A stretch of DNA of 64,000 bases. Source: a virus. Position 1 is the first letter of the stretch. Every line of letters starts with the position of its first letter. Of this stretch, positions 54,296-63,615 are shown piece after piece. The stretch covers positions 62,001 to 126,000 of IMG/VR virus record IMGVR_UViG_3300008117_000011, one strand, 5' to 3'. Position numbers and translations under genes: made by a program. The notes under the pieces are model-generated. The model was not told the DNA's origin. It did no database searches and saw only the letters and a program-made list of their open reading frames with translations.

Positions 54296-55159
54296 TTATT
54301 TTTTTAACTCTTTAAGTTTTTCTTTAATATCCATATTAAGTATAGTATTTATTGTGGTTTTATCAACTCTGTACTCAATAAATTCCCGGTCATCTGTTAG
54401 TCTAACTATTATACACCCAAGGAGTGGTATACCACCATATTTGGTTCCTTCAAGCATTTTGATAAGTAACTTACCATAAAGTGGTAATTGTACCTTATAG
54501 TGTCCAAGTGCGTTATCTGGTAAATCTCGGAATGGTGGTTTCATCTTTTTGGTATATTTGTTTACCATAAAGCTTTTTTCTTTGTTTGTTTTCCAGTCCG
54601 TAATTAAAAGACCTAGTTCACCACTAACACCAATAACTAACCACACTTTATCTGGTTGTCCGGTATATCCTAGTTCTGGGTGTCCCAAAACAATTTCAGT
54701 ATCAAGTAATACACATCCTCTTTGTTTAATTAAATCAATATATCTTTTACCCGCAACAACCATTGAATCTCCCTTAACTATCTGCTCGGCATCACACTCA
54801 AAAATTGGTTGTCTTACTTCTTTGTCAATTTCAAAGTCGGCTAGAGTGTATGTCTCAAGTAGATAGTGAACTCTGGATCCCATATTTGTTGAATATGTGC
54901 CGGCTTGGGACCATTCTTTAAGTAATCTTTCTTTCTCGTCCGGATTTCCACCAGATTTATATTCTGCAATTCCTTCTGAATCAAACTCTTCATAAAAAAG
55001 TTTCATAACTTTTGATACCGATGGAAAATCTGATTTAAGATTGCCATCCGTATCAAGCATTGTATATTTGTGTGCGTCTTCCTCAAAAGTTAATTGAAAC
55101 TCTTTTTGTCTGTCAGAGAGTATATCTCTTATTTCTTGTGCTACTTTATATAAATCCAT
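54296..55159 (-). CDS. RecB-like PD-(D/E)XK exonuclease
   Basis: 287 residues. The pattern GSRVHYLLE, YTGQPDKVWLV, LITDWKTNKE and KVQLPLYGKLL is that of RecB/Cas4-type nucleases, with acidic residues in GQPDK and DWKT and a QxxxY at the end. It acts in DNA recombination or repair. Next to primase and gp46/47. Overlaps no neighbour; the primase starts 2 bases away. Confidence 0.85.
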   Translation of the reverse strand: MDLYKVAQEIRDILSDRQKEFQLTFEEDAHKYTMLDTDGNLKSDFPSVSKVMKLFYEEFDSEGIAEYKSGGNPDEKERLLKEWSQAGTYSTNMGSRVHYLLETYTLADFEIDKEVRQPIFECDAEQIVKGDSMVVAGKRYIDLIKQRGCVLLDTEIVLGHPELGYTGQPDKVWLVIGVSGELGLLITDWKTNKEKSFMVNKYTKKMKPPFRDLPDNALGHYKVQLPLYGKLLIKMLEGTKYGGIPLLGCIIVRLTDDREFIEYRVDKTTINTILNMDIKEKLKELKK

Positions 55160-55161
55160 TT

Positions 55162-56064
55162 TTAATCTTTTATTTCATAATAATATTCGTTTATTTGTCC
55201 TTTAAGGTCACAAGCATCTTGGTCATTTGGTAATTTTACAATTTTAATTCTTCCCCATAATTCACCACCATTAAGTTCGTGATATAACTTAACAGCGTTC
55301 CCCCAGGCGTCACCATCAAGACATATAATAACATTTGCTTTGGCGTTATTATATATTGTTTCAAAAAGAAGTTCTGACATATGTTTACCAAGCATAACAA
55401 CTGGATTGTCAAGAAACATCCCATCAAAGGCACCCTCAACAAGATAAATGTCTTTATTCCAATCAATTAAACTTTCCCAAAATATGATTTTTTCTTTTTC
55501 GGCTTCAGGGTTTCTGTATTTTGCTCTACTTTTAGGGTCCCAACTTCTCCCTACATAATAATTTAGTTCACCTTTTGTATTATAAGATGGAATTATTATT
55601 CTACCCATATGACTTCCTTTATCACAAAATCCAATGCCAAATTTTTCAATTATCTCATCAGTAATCCCACGACTTTTAAGGTAGTTATATGCTTGTTTCC
55701 TTACCGGATATACTGGGTGTGAATCTTTAAATAATGTAAAATTGTCCGGTAAGATAACTTTTGGTTTTTTCTTTTTTTCAACCTTTTTATTCTCGTCTGG
55801 TCTTAATATGTTGAATAGTTTTTGGTATCGTTTATTCGCATATTTATCAAACAGCTTTTTAATGCTTCCGTGTGTTCCTTCACTATCACCACAAGACCAA
55901 CATTTATAAACACCATCAATATAGTTTACCTCTAAATTATGTTTGTTTCTACCATCATCACATACTGGACAATTAAAAGAAATTTGACCACGATTAGGGT
56001 AGTGTAATCCGTGGTCACCTAAGACATCTTCTAATAATTCAACAAGTGCTTCTTGTTCTTCCAT
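55162..56064 (-). CDS. DnaG-type primase with zinc finger and TOPRIM
   Basis: 300 residues. The N-terminal zinc finger uses Cys32/Cys35 and Cys55/Cys58 (NCPVCDDG and YKCWSCGD). The TOPRIM region has LVEGAFDGM (Glu/Asp) and CLDGDAWG (DxD-like). Length is like the phage T4 gp61 or small DnaG-type primases, without a helicase domain. It makes RNA primers for replication. Confidence 0.92.
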   Translation of the reverse strand: MEEQEALVELLEDVLGDHGLHYPNRGQISFNCPVCDDGRNKHNLEVNYIDGVYKCWSCGDSEGTHGSIKKLFDKYANKRYQKLFNILRPDENKKVEKKKKPKVILPDNFTLFKDSHPVYPVRKQAYNYLKSRGITDEIIEKFGIGFCDKGSHMGRIIIPSYNTKGELNYYVGRSWDPKSRAKYRNPEAEKEKIIFWESLIDWNKDIYLVEGAFDGMFLDNPVVMLGKHMSELLFETIYNNAKANVIICLDGDAWGNAVKLYHELNGGELWGRIKIVKLPNDQDACDLKGQINEYYYEIKD

Positions 56065-56140
56065 AAGTTAAGGATAGATTTTTTTTAAATATAGTATTTT
56101 TATTTTAAAATTCCAACTTCACAAGTTTTTTTTAATTTCT

Positions 56141-56150
56141 ATATTTATAT
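56141..56150 (+). promoter_or_regulatory. ATATTTATAT motif ahead of fibre operon
   Basis: A variant of the motif (last base T), 4 bases before the ATG at 56155. Confidence 0.42.
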
Positions 56151-56154
56151 TAGT

Positions 56155-56376
56155 ATGCCAATAGATATAACAATTAATAGTATTACTGGAACTTCACCTT
56201 ATGATGTGTATATTTGTGACACAGGAAACACAACCTGTGTTTACGTTAATACAATTAGTAGCGGTAGTTTACCATATACTTTTACCGTACCATTAATTTT
56301 TGAGAACCTCCCGGGGTATAATGTAAGGGTTATTGATGATATTGATTGTATAATAAACTATGAATTGATTGTTTAA
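56155..56376 (+). CDS. Small appendage protein, 73 aa
   Basis: Beta-rich (MPIDITINSITGTSPYDVYIC) with VYICDTGNTTCVYV and a repeated Pro/Tyr linker. It overlaps the next gene start (ATGA), so they are made together. Probable part of an adhesive appendage. Confidence 0.65.
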   Translation: MPIDITINSITGTSPYDVYICDTGNTTCVYVNTISSGSLPYTFTVPLIFENLPGYNVRVIDDIDCIINYELIV

Positions 56377-57428
56377 TGAGTTGTATTTTTGGGACTGGTA
56401 ATGTTTATGATGGTGAATATGCTTCTGGTGGTACATTTAATGGGTATAATTATTTTACCGGAGACACAACACCAATATACTATATGTACTTTTCAACTGG
56501 TGCGACACAAAATTTTTGGTGTCTATCATCCTCATTAGGTGGTGTATGTGATCAAGTTGGTACTTTGAATAGTTTTTCTGTAGACCCAGATTTCTGGTCT
56601 GGATTTTATACGATTAGTTCTTGTCCGCCAACTACAACAACAACAACATCACCTTGTGATGTATTTGATTTTGATGCAATATTTGATTGTATAATACCTT
56701 CTGCAACACCAACACAAACGCCAACTAGTACTCCAACACCAACACCAACACCAAGTCCGGACCCTTGTTTTGACAATGCAATGATAGCGACATTAACGGC
56801 TTATACTCCTACACCAACACCGACAATATCTGTAACTCCAACACCAACAACAACATATGTTGATAGGCCTTGTAAGTTTGATGGTATGGCTAACTTTAAT
56901 ATTTTTGACGAATATATGAGATGTGGTAATAGTAAAAACTTTAGAGATTGTTTCTCCGGAATTGATTACTATACACCGGATGTTTTACAATATTCTGGAG
57001 GTCCGCTAACACAAGGAAATGTTTATAAATTAATTGTTAATAATGTTGAGACTTGTGGTACATTTGTTGGACTTGTTGATAACATTAGTGGGGTTGATGA
57101 GATTCAAATTATATATGAGTTAGGTCCTGAAGTTGATGGGGCTTGTCTTGATTGTTTACCACCAACACAAACACCGACACCGACACCAACACAAACACCG
57201 ACACCGACACCAAGTCCAAGTCCAACGCCTTGTGTTCTTAAAAAGTATATAATTCAAGCAACCGGTTTTCAGTGTAGTTATAAAATTTTTGATTGTAATG
57301 GACTTGAAATTTCAAAAACAATTCCTAAAACACCTGTTGGTGACACTTTAACTGTTTGTTCTTCTCAAACACCAGTGGCTATTACAAATTGTGCAACATT
57401 TAGTGTAAATGAAATTGGTCTTTGTTAA
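56376..57428 (+). CDS. Pro/Thr-rich appendage protein, 350 aa
   Basis: N-terminal beta domain (about 1-90), a TTTTTSPCD linker, then PTPTPTP-type linkers (two long runs), a Cys-rich globular segment (VDRPCKFDGMANFNIFDEY), another PTPTPTQTPTP stretch and a C-terminal beta domain. The P/T-rich linkers are extended and could be glycosylated. It looks like a fibre or surface appendage. Confidence 0.7.
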   Translation: MSCIFGTGNVYDGEYASGGTFNGYNYFTGDTTPIYYMYFSTGATQNFWCLSSSLGGVCDQVGTLNSFSVDPDFWSGFYTISSCPPTTTTTTSPCDVFDFDAIFDCIIPSATPTQTPTSTPTPTPTPSPDPCFDNAMIATLTAYTPTPTPTISVTPTPTTTYVDRPCKFDGMANFNIFDEYMRCGNSKNFRDCFSGIDYYTPDVLQYSGGPLTQGNVYKLIVNNVETCGTFVGLVDNISGVDEIQIIYELGPEVDGACLDCLPPTQTPTPTPTQTPTPTPSPSPTPCVLKKYIIQATGFQCSYKIFDCNGLEISKTIPKTPVGDTLTVCSSQTPVAITNCATFSVNEIGLC

Positions 57429-57434
57429 AAACAA

Positions 57435-57460
57435 AAATATCGGTCATTAAACCGATATTT
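57435..57460. terminator. Bidirectional terminator
   Basis: 10-bp stem AAATATCGGT/ACCGATATTT with loop CATTAA. It separates the convergent genes ending at 57428 and 57486. Confidence 0.8.
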
Positions 57461-57485
57461 AAAACATTCAATATTTTATTTATAA

Positions 57486-58085
57486 TTACCAAATTTCATT
57501 TGAGTTCATATACCCCAACACACAGGTATACGCATCTGTTTGATCAAAATTCTCTTTTTTAAGGGTATTGTTTTTGGTATAAGACCAAATAATCTGAGGT
57601 TCTTTTTTTGCCACTTTTTCCCAAATTATTTGTTTCTTATCAATATCTTTCGGTAAACCACCAAATAGTACAAACTTGCCTTTATCATTTTCTCTCACAA
57701 GGTCTGGCCAAGCAAATTTCCTTGAATTATAGGTTGATATAAATTCCGGGACAATCCCAAGTGTCCCATAAATTTCTTTACAAAGAAAACTATTAAATCT
57801 TAGTAGTGTTTGTACCGTTCTAATGTTATTTGAATTAAGTAATGGTTCCTCAATTATAACTTTAACAATACCCAAATTAACATATTCTTTTAATTTTTCA
57901 GCAAAAATTTCAGATTTTAAAAGTAATTCTTTTAATTTATCATCTTTAACATTTTTTGGTCTTGGTGATATATGTGTAAGTTCAAGTAGTTCTTTTGATT
58001 GTATATCAAATAAAGCCCATCCAATTGTGCTTGTTGATATATCTAGTCCTAAAACTTTTGGTGCATTTTTAATTTGCTTTGCCAT
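57486..58085 (-). CDS. RuvC-like Holliday-junction resolvase
   Basis: 199 residues from MAKQIKNAP (58085). RNase-H-like fold: first acidic Asp15 in LGLDISTSTIGWAL, second acidic in VIIEEP, C-terminal Asp in FDQTDAYTCVLGY. This is the RuvC-type phage resolvase layout. It would resolve branched DNA during packaging or recombination. Confidence 0.82.
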   Translation of the reverse strand: MAKQIKNAPKVLGLDISTSTIGWALFDIQSKELLELTHISPRPKNVKDDKLKELLLKSEIFAEKLKEYVNLGIVKVIIEEPLLNSNNIRTVQTLLRFNSFLCKEIYGTLGIVPEFISTYNSRKFAWPDLVRENDKGKFVLFGGLPKDIDKKQIIWEKVAKKEPQIIWSYTKNNTLKKENFDQTDAYTCVLGYMNSNEIW

Positions 58086-58131
58086 AATATTTGTTTTTAA
58101 CAAAATAAGGCCAATAATTAAAAATTAAATA

Positions 58132-60666
58132 TTAGAAGTCAATCTTAACGACATATTGTTGGATACCTTGCCTTAAAGTCGGTGACTGTAGTTTGGACAT
58201 AACAAGAATATCTTTATTGTCATCAAGTAATGCAATTTCAGTAATATATGAACTAGTTCCAGGTGTCCAAGATGGATTTGTTGAAATCTGGAACTCACTT
58301 GAACTTAAATTAATTTTATATTTCATCTCATATATTGTCGCTTGGATGTCTGTTTCAAAAGATCCGTAAAAATAGTACTCATCACCAAAATTTAATTTAG
58401 GTTTTGTGTTACCGACTGGTGTTAAATCAATGTATTTATCTAACCTATAATATGGTGCTGAATTGTAATTATCATTTGTAATAACAAAAGTACTATTAAC
58501 AAGTGAGTCTTCAGTCACATAACCACCAATAAAATCGTTACTAATTTGACTTGTAAAATCAATTAACCTCCATTTAGCAGGGTCAGGTCTTTGTCCTACC
58601 TGAACTTTTTGAGCTAAAATCTGGAATGATTGTGCAAAGAATCCAGCTGGGACATCACAAACATTACAAGGATTTGTTGTCGTCGTTGTTGTTACTGGTG
58701 AATATGTTGTCGTCGTTGTTGTTACCGGAACATACGTTGTTGTGGTAGTTGTTATTGGGTAATAAGTCGTAGTTGTGGTAGTAGGATTATAACCAGGTTG
58801 TGTAAGACACCCAAACTCACGGCCAAATCTAATTGCAACATTTTTATTTATGTCAGTAGTACAAACATCATTACTTTGAGCTTTCACATAATAGTTACAA
58901 TGTAATGAATTTGTGAATCCATAATTATTTGTTAATCTATATGTCACATACATAACTTCGTTTGTTCCTGTGATAACTCCATTAATTGATGCTGTGGTAT
59001 CACAAGTATTTGGTGTTATAAGTGTTGTTTGAGGTGCTGGTAATGTCCAGTTTCTATTTGCCTTATAAGACATAGCGGCTATTACCTCCTCGTCATCAAT
59101 AATAATTAATTTACTATCTGGAAACACTTTACCAATTCTATTAGGTATACCATCTTTGTTTGTAAATGTATCCCAAAGATGATAGTATCTAATACCCGGT
59201 TGGTTCATACCTTCATTCTTTTTTGATTTGATATAATGAGGTGTAAACAATTCTAAAGATTCAAATCCTGGAGGATCAACCCAAAAAGTTGTACCATAAC
59301 AACATTCAGGGTTTTTATGCCACATAAGCCAAGGAATATGTAATTTAAAATTACGAGCCTGACCTGTTGTATCTTCTGGGTTTGTTGGGTTATATGGTTC
59401 AAGTGCAAACTTTTCTCCGTAGAAGAAATCAATTGTTTGATTTGTATAATGAATAATTGCAATTGCTTTTTGTTCTTCCGGTTTAACTTCAACAATTTCA
59501 CCCAAAGAATTATAATAGAATGTTTTATCAGTATCTGTTTGACCACTACTTGAATTATACCCAAAATACTCTTTTGATCCAATATAATTTATTGACCCAA
59601 ATTTAGTATAATCTTCATATTGTGCCCCAACCAACCCTGCTGGTGATTCTGTCCAAGGAATATTCATATTCCATACCTTAACATCAAATTGATCTGTATC
59701 GCATATTGATTCAAAATCAATAACTTGTTCATTCCAATGTGGTTGTGGTGTAATACTATCATATATTTGAGTCATATTAGATGGGTAAATCAAAACTCTT
59801 GAGTAACAATTAACCGGAAAATATGTGTAATCTGGTGTTGTCCTATCAAGAGTTATTGTATTTTCACACACATCAATAATTCTATATGTCAATATTGTAA
59901 AACAACTATTTGCAGGCATAAAACAATCCGGTTCCGGTACTAAAGGACACTCAGGACTAGGTGATGGTGTAAAGCAAGGTGTCTTACTAGGGGTTGGTGT
60001 TGGTGTTGGTGACGCACAAGGGTCCGTTGATGACGGAGTTGGTGTCATTGTAACTGTTGGTGAAAGAGTAATTGTTGGTGTTGGTGTAGGTGTAGGTAAA
60101 TTAACACATTCACAATTGTATTTTGCTCTTCCATCATAATAAATTGTTATAATATCACCAATCTGTGGTGTTTGTTCGTTTGTATAATTACAACCAGAAT
60201 AAATAAGTTCAACTTTATTTGAACCATTAAGGGTTGCCATATCAATAACATAATTTGCACTTACAACATATTTGTTACTTACAAGCGCGTCCCAATTTAC
60301 TTGATTTGATGTTGTATTTCCACTAAAAAATCCTCTTATTGGTGCTCTATTAAATACTGGTTCAACAATAGAGTCCATAAAAGGAATTCCATATGTATTT
60401 GTTTGTGTTGAGTCGGCCAAATATGGGTATTTAACGTATTGTCTATTTGATTGTGGTACACCAGTTGCATTTTGTGAGTTAAATTGTGGTTCTAAAACAA
60501 AACTATTAGTCTGATTATATGTTGATCCTAATTTATCATAAGAAATCTCACTATCCCCAACTTGAAAATAGGAGATTTTAAAATTACCTTGAGATAGTTT
60601 TTGTCTTCCAATATCAGTTACTCTTGTGTTAACTAATCCTGATGTATTTTTTATAATATAACTCAT
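58132..60666 (-). CDS. Large fibre/appendage protein with P/T-rich linkers, 844 aa
   Basis: N-terminal domain (MSYIIKNTSGLVNTRVTDIGRQ) with SYFQVGDSEISYD. TPTPTP-type linkers at about 186-245 alternate with Cys residues. A beta-rich middle follows. Four TTTTTT-Y/N stretches sit near 625-665 (TTTTTTYYPI, TTTTTTYVPV), and the C-terminal domain is globular. No enzyme motif. Very probably a tail fibre or virion appendage. Confidence 0.75.
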   Translation of the reverse strand: MSYIIKNTSGLVNTRVTDIGRQKLSQGNFKISYFQVGDSEISYDKLGSTYNQTNSFVLEPQFNSQNATGVPQSNRQYVKYPYLADSTQTNTYGIPFMDSIVEPVFNRAPIRGFFSGNTTSNQVNWDALVSNKYVVSANYVIDMATLNGSNKVELIYSGCNYTNEQTPQIGDIITIYYDGRAKYNCECVNLPTPTPTPTITLSPTVTMTPTPSSTDPCASPTPTPTPSKTPCFTPSPSPECPLVPEPDCFMPANSCFTILTYRIIDVCENTITLDRTTPDYTYFPVNCYSRVLIYPSNMTQIYDSITPQPHWNEQVIDFESICDTDQFDVKVWNMNIPWTESPAGLVGAQYEDYTKFGSINYIGSKEYFGYNSSSGQTDTDKTFYYNSLGEIVEVKPEEQKAIAIIHYTNQTIDFFYGEKFALEPYNPTNPEDTTGQARNFKLHIPWLMWHKNPECCYGTTFWVDPPGFESLELFTPHYIKSKKNEGMNQPGIRYYHLWDTFTNKDGIPNRIGKVFPDSKLIIIDDEEVIAAMSYKANRNWTLPAPQTTLITPNTCDTTASINGVITGTNEVMYVTYRLTNNYGFTNSLHCNYYVKAQSNDVCTTDINKNVAIRFGREFGCLTQPGYNPTTTTTTYYPITTTTTTYVPVTTTTTTYSPVTTTTTTNPCNVCDVPAGFFAQSFQILAQKVQVGQRPDPAKWRLIDFTSQISNDFIGGYVTEDSLVNSTFVITNDNYNSAPYYRLDKYIDLTPVGNTKPKLNFGDEYYFYGSFETDIQATIYEMKYKINLSSSEFQISTNPSWTPGTSSYITEIALLDDNKDILVMSKLQSPTLRQGIQQYVVKIDF

Positions 60667-60670
60667 TTGT

Positions 60671-60680
60671 TAATAAATAT
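60671..60680 (-). promoter_or_regulatory. ATATTTATTA motif ahead of 844-aa gene
   Basis: 4 bases before the ATG at 60666. Confidence 0.48.
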
Positions 60681-60693
60681 CATATATAATATT

Positions 60694-62556
60694 TTATAGT
60701 TTTGGTGGACTTTTTTTAATACCAATCTCACCTAGGGTAAATCCAAACCCAGTCCCAGGGCTTGTGTTAACATTAACAGGTGTATTTATTGTTGTTACTG
60801 GACAACAAGGACAGATTAAAGTTCTTGCACTTATAATTTGTAACGAATATGTACCATTTGTACCACTACACTTAACACCTGGAGGTATTGGGTTAACAAT
60901 TTGATTTGTTATTGTTCCTGTTATCGTTTGACCACCACTTATTGTTAATGTTTTAGTATAAGTTTTTATTTGGGTTACACCTTGTGTTGTTCCATCATTA
61001 CATCCCGGTGTCGTAAAATTTGTGTTTTGATTTTGAGTTCCAACTAAAGTCATACCACCAAGACCAGCCGGACTTGTAAACACAACATTGTTATTATAAG
61101 TTGGTGCGGAAGGAGGAACTGGTAATGGACTTGAGTAATATGTTAAATTACTAACCTGTGTTATATCAAACTGAATTGTTTCTGTTGGTGGTAAACTTGG
61201 TGATGGTGTAATTGTAAATGTTCCATTACCGGAAGTTTGTACAACATTCATTGTTAGTGAATATGTTGGTGCTGGCGTTAGTGTAATTGTAACACTTTGT
61301 ACACTACTTTCATTTCCTAAACTATCTTTAACTCTTGTGTAATATGTTCCTGGTGGTAAATTATTAAATACTGAACTAGAACCATATGTTATGCCTCCAT
61401 CAATTGAATATTGGTATGGTGGTATTCCTCCGTTTGCACTAATGGTTATTTTCCCATCTTTACCACATTTAGCCGCTAATGCGTCAGCGTGGAATGTAAT
61501 TGGTGTCCCACTACTACAAATACCCGAATAAGCAATAATACTATTAGATAATATTAATGGATTTCCTTGTATTGTCCAATTGCTTAATGGTGGAATTGAT
61601 GGGTCATTGTTTTTGAATGTCCCAACTGACGTTAAACCAGAAATTGTCCAGTAGTTTGGTGTAGATCCTGTAACCCAATACATTAATGCATTTTCCGGAG
61701 ACGCTGTCCAACTTGGGTACCCATTTATGTACGAGCTTGGGTAGAATTGTGTTTGTATTGTAGTACCTACTTTTTCGGTTCTTACAGTTCTTTTAAAACA
61801 TAATGGTCCGTAAGTAGGTAATGGTGTAGGTGTGGGTGTAAGGGTTGGTGTAGGTGTTGGTGTTAAACCCGTTAATACACAAGTTGACGCTATTGTAAAA
61901 TCATTATAAAAATCGGATACAACGGCCGAATACTCACCAGGACTTAATCCTGTTATAAGTTGCGCGACACTTCCGTTTTCCCAAGCAATTGTATATGGTG
62001 GTGTTCCGCCAGTTATAGTTAAAAGTGCTGTCCCATCAAAAGTATCAACACCAGATGGGTGAATCACATTACAAAACACATCCATAGGAAATATTGTAAG
62101 AACATCACATTCATTTCTAGGTTTAATAGTAATTGGTTTTTTGGGACAAGCATTATTAATACATTTACCACCATTACTAACAACAATACTTCCTTCATAA
62201 TCAAAATATGGTTTTGTTTTTGCACAAAAATTAAATGTCTGACCTGTTGGTAAGATACCATCAAATAAAACATTGTTACAATTTACATATTGTGTTGTTA
62301 TTGGTTCTGATGGTGTTTTAAATGTGTAACAATTACAATCACAATCACAACTACCACTATAATCTATTGTAAATGTTGTTGTACTAACACAAGTTCCTGA
62401 ACTATAGTAGTTTACATAAAAACATTCACCACTTAAGACTTCTGTGTTTGTGATATCTAAAACGACATAATTATTTACAAAACCAGACAGATTTGGTTCG
62501 TTACTATAAAATGGTGTAAGAGTTCCATTACAAGGATATAGTTTATAACATGCCAT
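60694..62556 (-). CDS. Appendage protein with SprB-like repeats, 620 aa
   Basis: Cys-rich N-terminus (CDCDCNCYTFK), then two SprB-type repeats: ITGGTPPYTIAWENG...LSPGEYSAVVSD (about 181-215) and ANGGIPPYQYSIDGG...LPPGTYYTRVKD (about 374-411). A TPTPTPTLTPTPTP linker lies between them. The C-terminus ends in SPGTGFGFTLGEIGIKKSPPKL. SprB repeats occur in the mobile gliding adhesins of flavobacteria, so a phage copy suggests a host-surface role or capture from a host gene. Confidence 0.75.
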   Translation of the reverse strand: MACYKLYPCNGTLTPFYSNEPNLSGFVNNYVVLDITNTEVLSGECFYVNYYSSGTCVSTTTFTIDYSGSCDCDCNCYTFKTPSEPITTQYVNCNNVLFDGILPTGQTFNFCAKTKPYFDYEGSIVVSNGGKCINNACPKKPITIKPRNECDVLTIFPMDVFCNVIHPSGVDTFDGTALLTITGGTPPYTIAWENGSVAQLITGLSPGEYSAVVSDFYNDFTIASTCVLTGLTPTPTPTLTPTPTPLPTYGPLCFKRTVRTEKVGTTIQTQFYPSSYINGYPSWTASPENALMYWVTGSTPNYWTISGLTSVGTFKNNDPSIPPLSNWTIQGNPLILSNSIIAYSGICSSGTPITFHADALAAKCGKDGKITISANGGIPPYQYSIDGGITYGSSSVFNNLPPGTYYTRVKDSLGNESSVQSVTITLTPAPTYSLTMNVVQTSGNGTFTITPSPSLPPTETIQFDITQVSNLTYYSSPLPVPPSAPTYNNNVVFTSPAGLGGMTLVGTQNQNTNFTTPGCNDGTTQGVTQIKTYTKTLTISGGQTITGTITNQIVNPIPPGVKCSGTNGTYSLQIISARTLICPCCPVTTINTPVNVNTSPGTGFGFTLGEIGIKKSPPKL

Positions 62557-62575
62557 TCTTTTTAATAATAAATAA

Positions 62576-63556
62576 TTACTTTTTTGTTTTTTGAATAAAT
62601 GATTTCATTAATTCAATATACTTTATTGTTGATGAATTTTTATCAATATAATCAAAATGATTTTCATTTTTAATTAGACATTCAATTGGGTCAATATTTA
62701 TGTATTCACCTTTATAGAATTTTGTTGATTTTAAGTCGTCGGTTACTCCTGCCATATGAAGTATTGGGCACTTTTCATATTTTTCAATGTTATCAGTTGC
62801 CCAAGAAAAATTAAGATCCTTAATAACACTTGTTTTGTTTCCATTAAGCCAAAGGTTCCAAAGAAGCGACCACATTTCTGCAGTCCAAAATTGTATCTGC
62901 CCTGGATTGATCGGGAACCTTTTTTGATATGAGTGCATTTGAAAATACAATGGTGTTGAGTCTTCGTATATTTTATACCACAACTTGGAGTCAGTATTTT
63001 TTACAATATATTGGCCACCCCCAGAATTTTCTTGATTTTCTTTTATCACATTTACATCAATTCCAATAACATCAGCCATTTCACTTAATAGTTGTCCTTT
63101 CTTAGAATTTTTATGTTGCCTTTCATATCTATCACAACAGTCAATAATGTAATTATATCCAATGTATCCTATGGTGTCTGAAAGGTATGATATATCATCT
63201 TTTAATAATGTTTCAAAATCTGGTAATTCTCTAAAAATAATATCAGCATCGTGAAGAAAAAATGATTTACCAAATTGTGGATATTCTTCAAGCCATCTTG
63301 AAATTAAATATGGTTTTATACTTGGTATATATGTTTTTTTTCTTCTACTATCTTCATAGAAATGTATATTAACCCCAAGATTTAAAAGTTCTTTAGCACC
63401 TTCGGATGGTTCTTTTGCTCCGTGGACCATTGCTAGTATTACGTGAATATTTTTTGGGTTAATTCCTTTTTCAATAAAATTATGAACATATAACTTTATT
63501 TGCCAATGAAAATAAGAAACATCTGGTTGTGCGGATACAAAAACTAAATCTTGCAT
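62576..63556 (-). CDS. GT-A type glycosyltransferase
   Basis: 326 residues. N-terminal Rossmann-like start (LVFVSAQPDVSYFHWQ) and the DxD-type motif FFLHDADIIF (about 97-106) that would bind the sugar-nucleotide metal, then SDTIGYIGYNYI and a C-terminal HMAGVTDD. It is next to the P/T-rich appendage proteins and might glycosylate them (inference), or modify DNA as T4 glucosyltransferases do. Confidence 0.75.
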   Translation of the reverse strand: MQDLVFVSAQPDVSYFHWQIKLYVHNFIEKGINPKNIHVILAMVHGAKEPSEGAKELLNLGVNIHFYEDSRRKKTYIPSIKPYLISRWLEEYPQFGKSFFLHDADIIFRELPDFETLLKDDISYLSDTIGYIGYNYIIDCCDRYERQHKNSKKGQLLSEMADVIGIDVNVIKENQENSGGGQYIVKNTDSKLWYKIYEDSTPLYFQMHSYQKRFPINPGQIQFWTAEMWSLLWNLWLNGNKTSVIKDLNFSWATDNIEKYEKCPILHMAGVTDDLKSTKFYKGEYINIDPIECLIKNENHFDYIDKNSSTIKYIELMKSFIQKTKK

Positions 63557-63615
63557 TTATAATTTACTTTAAAATAAATTTAAATGAAATAGTAAAATAC
63601 TGAATAGATTATGTT

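Noticed and set aside
56700-57240. Possible CRISPR or satellite array
   Set aside because: The short repeats are codons for Pro-Thr linkers in an open frame with variable spacing; no spacer-repeat structure.
58680-58790. Possible tandem DNA repeat element
   Set aside because: The repeats encode Thr runs within the 844-aa gene and follow codon phase.
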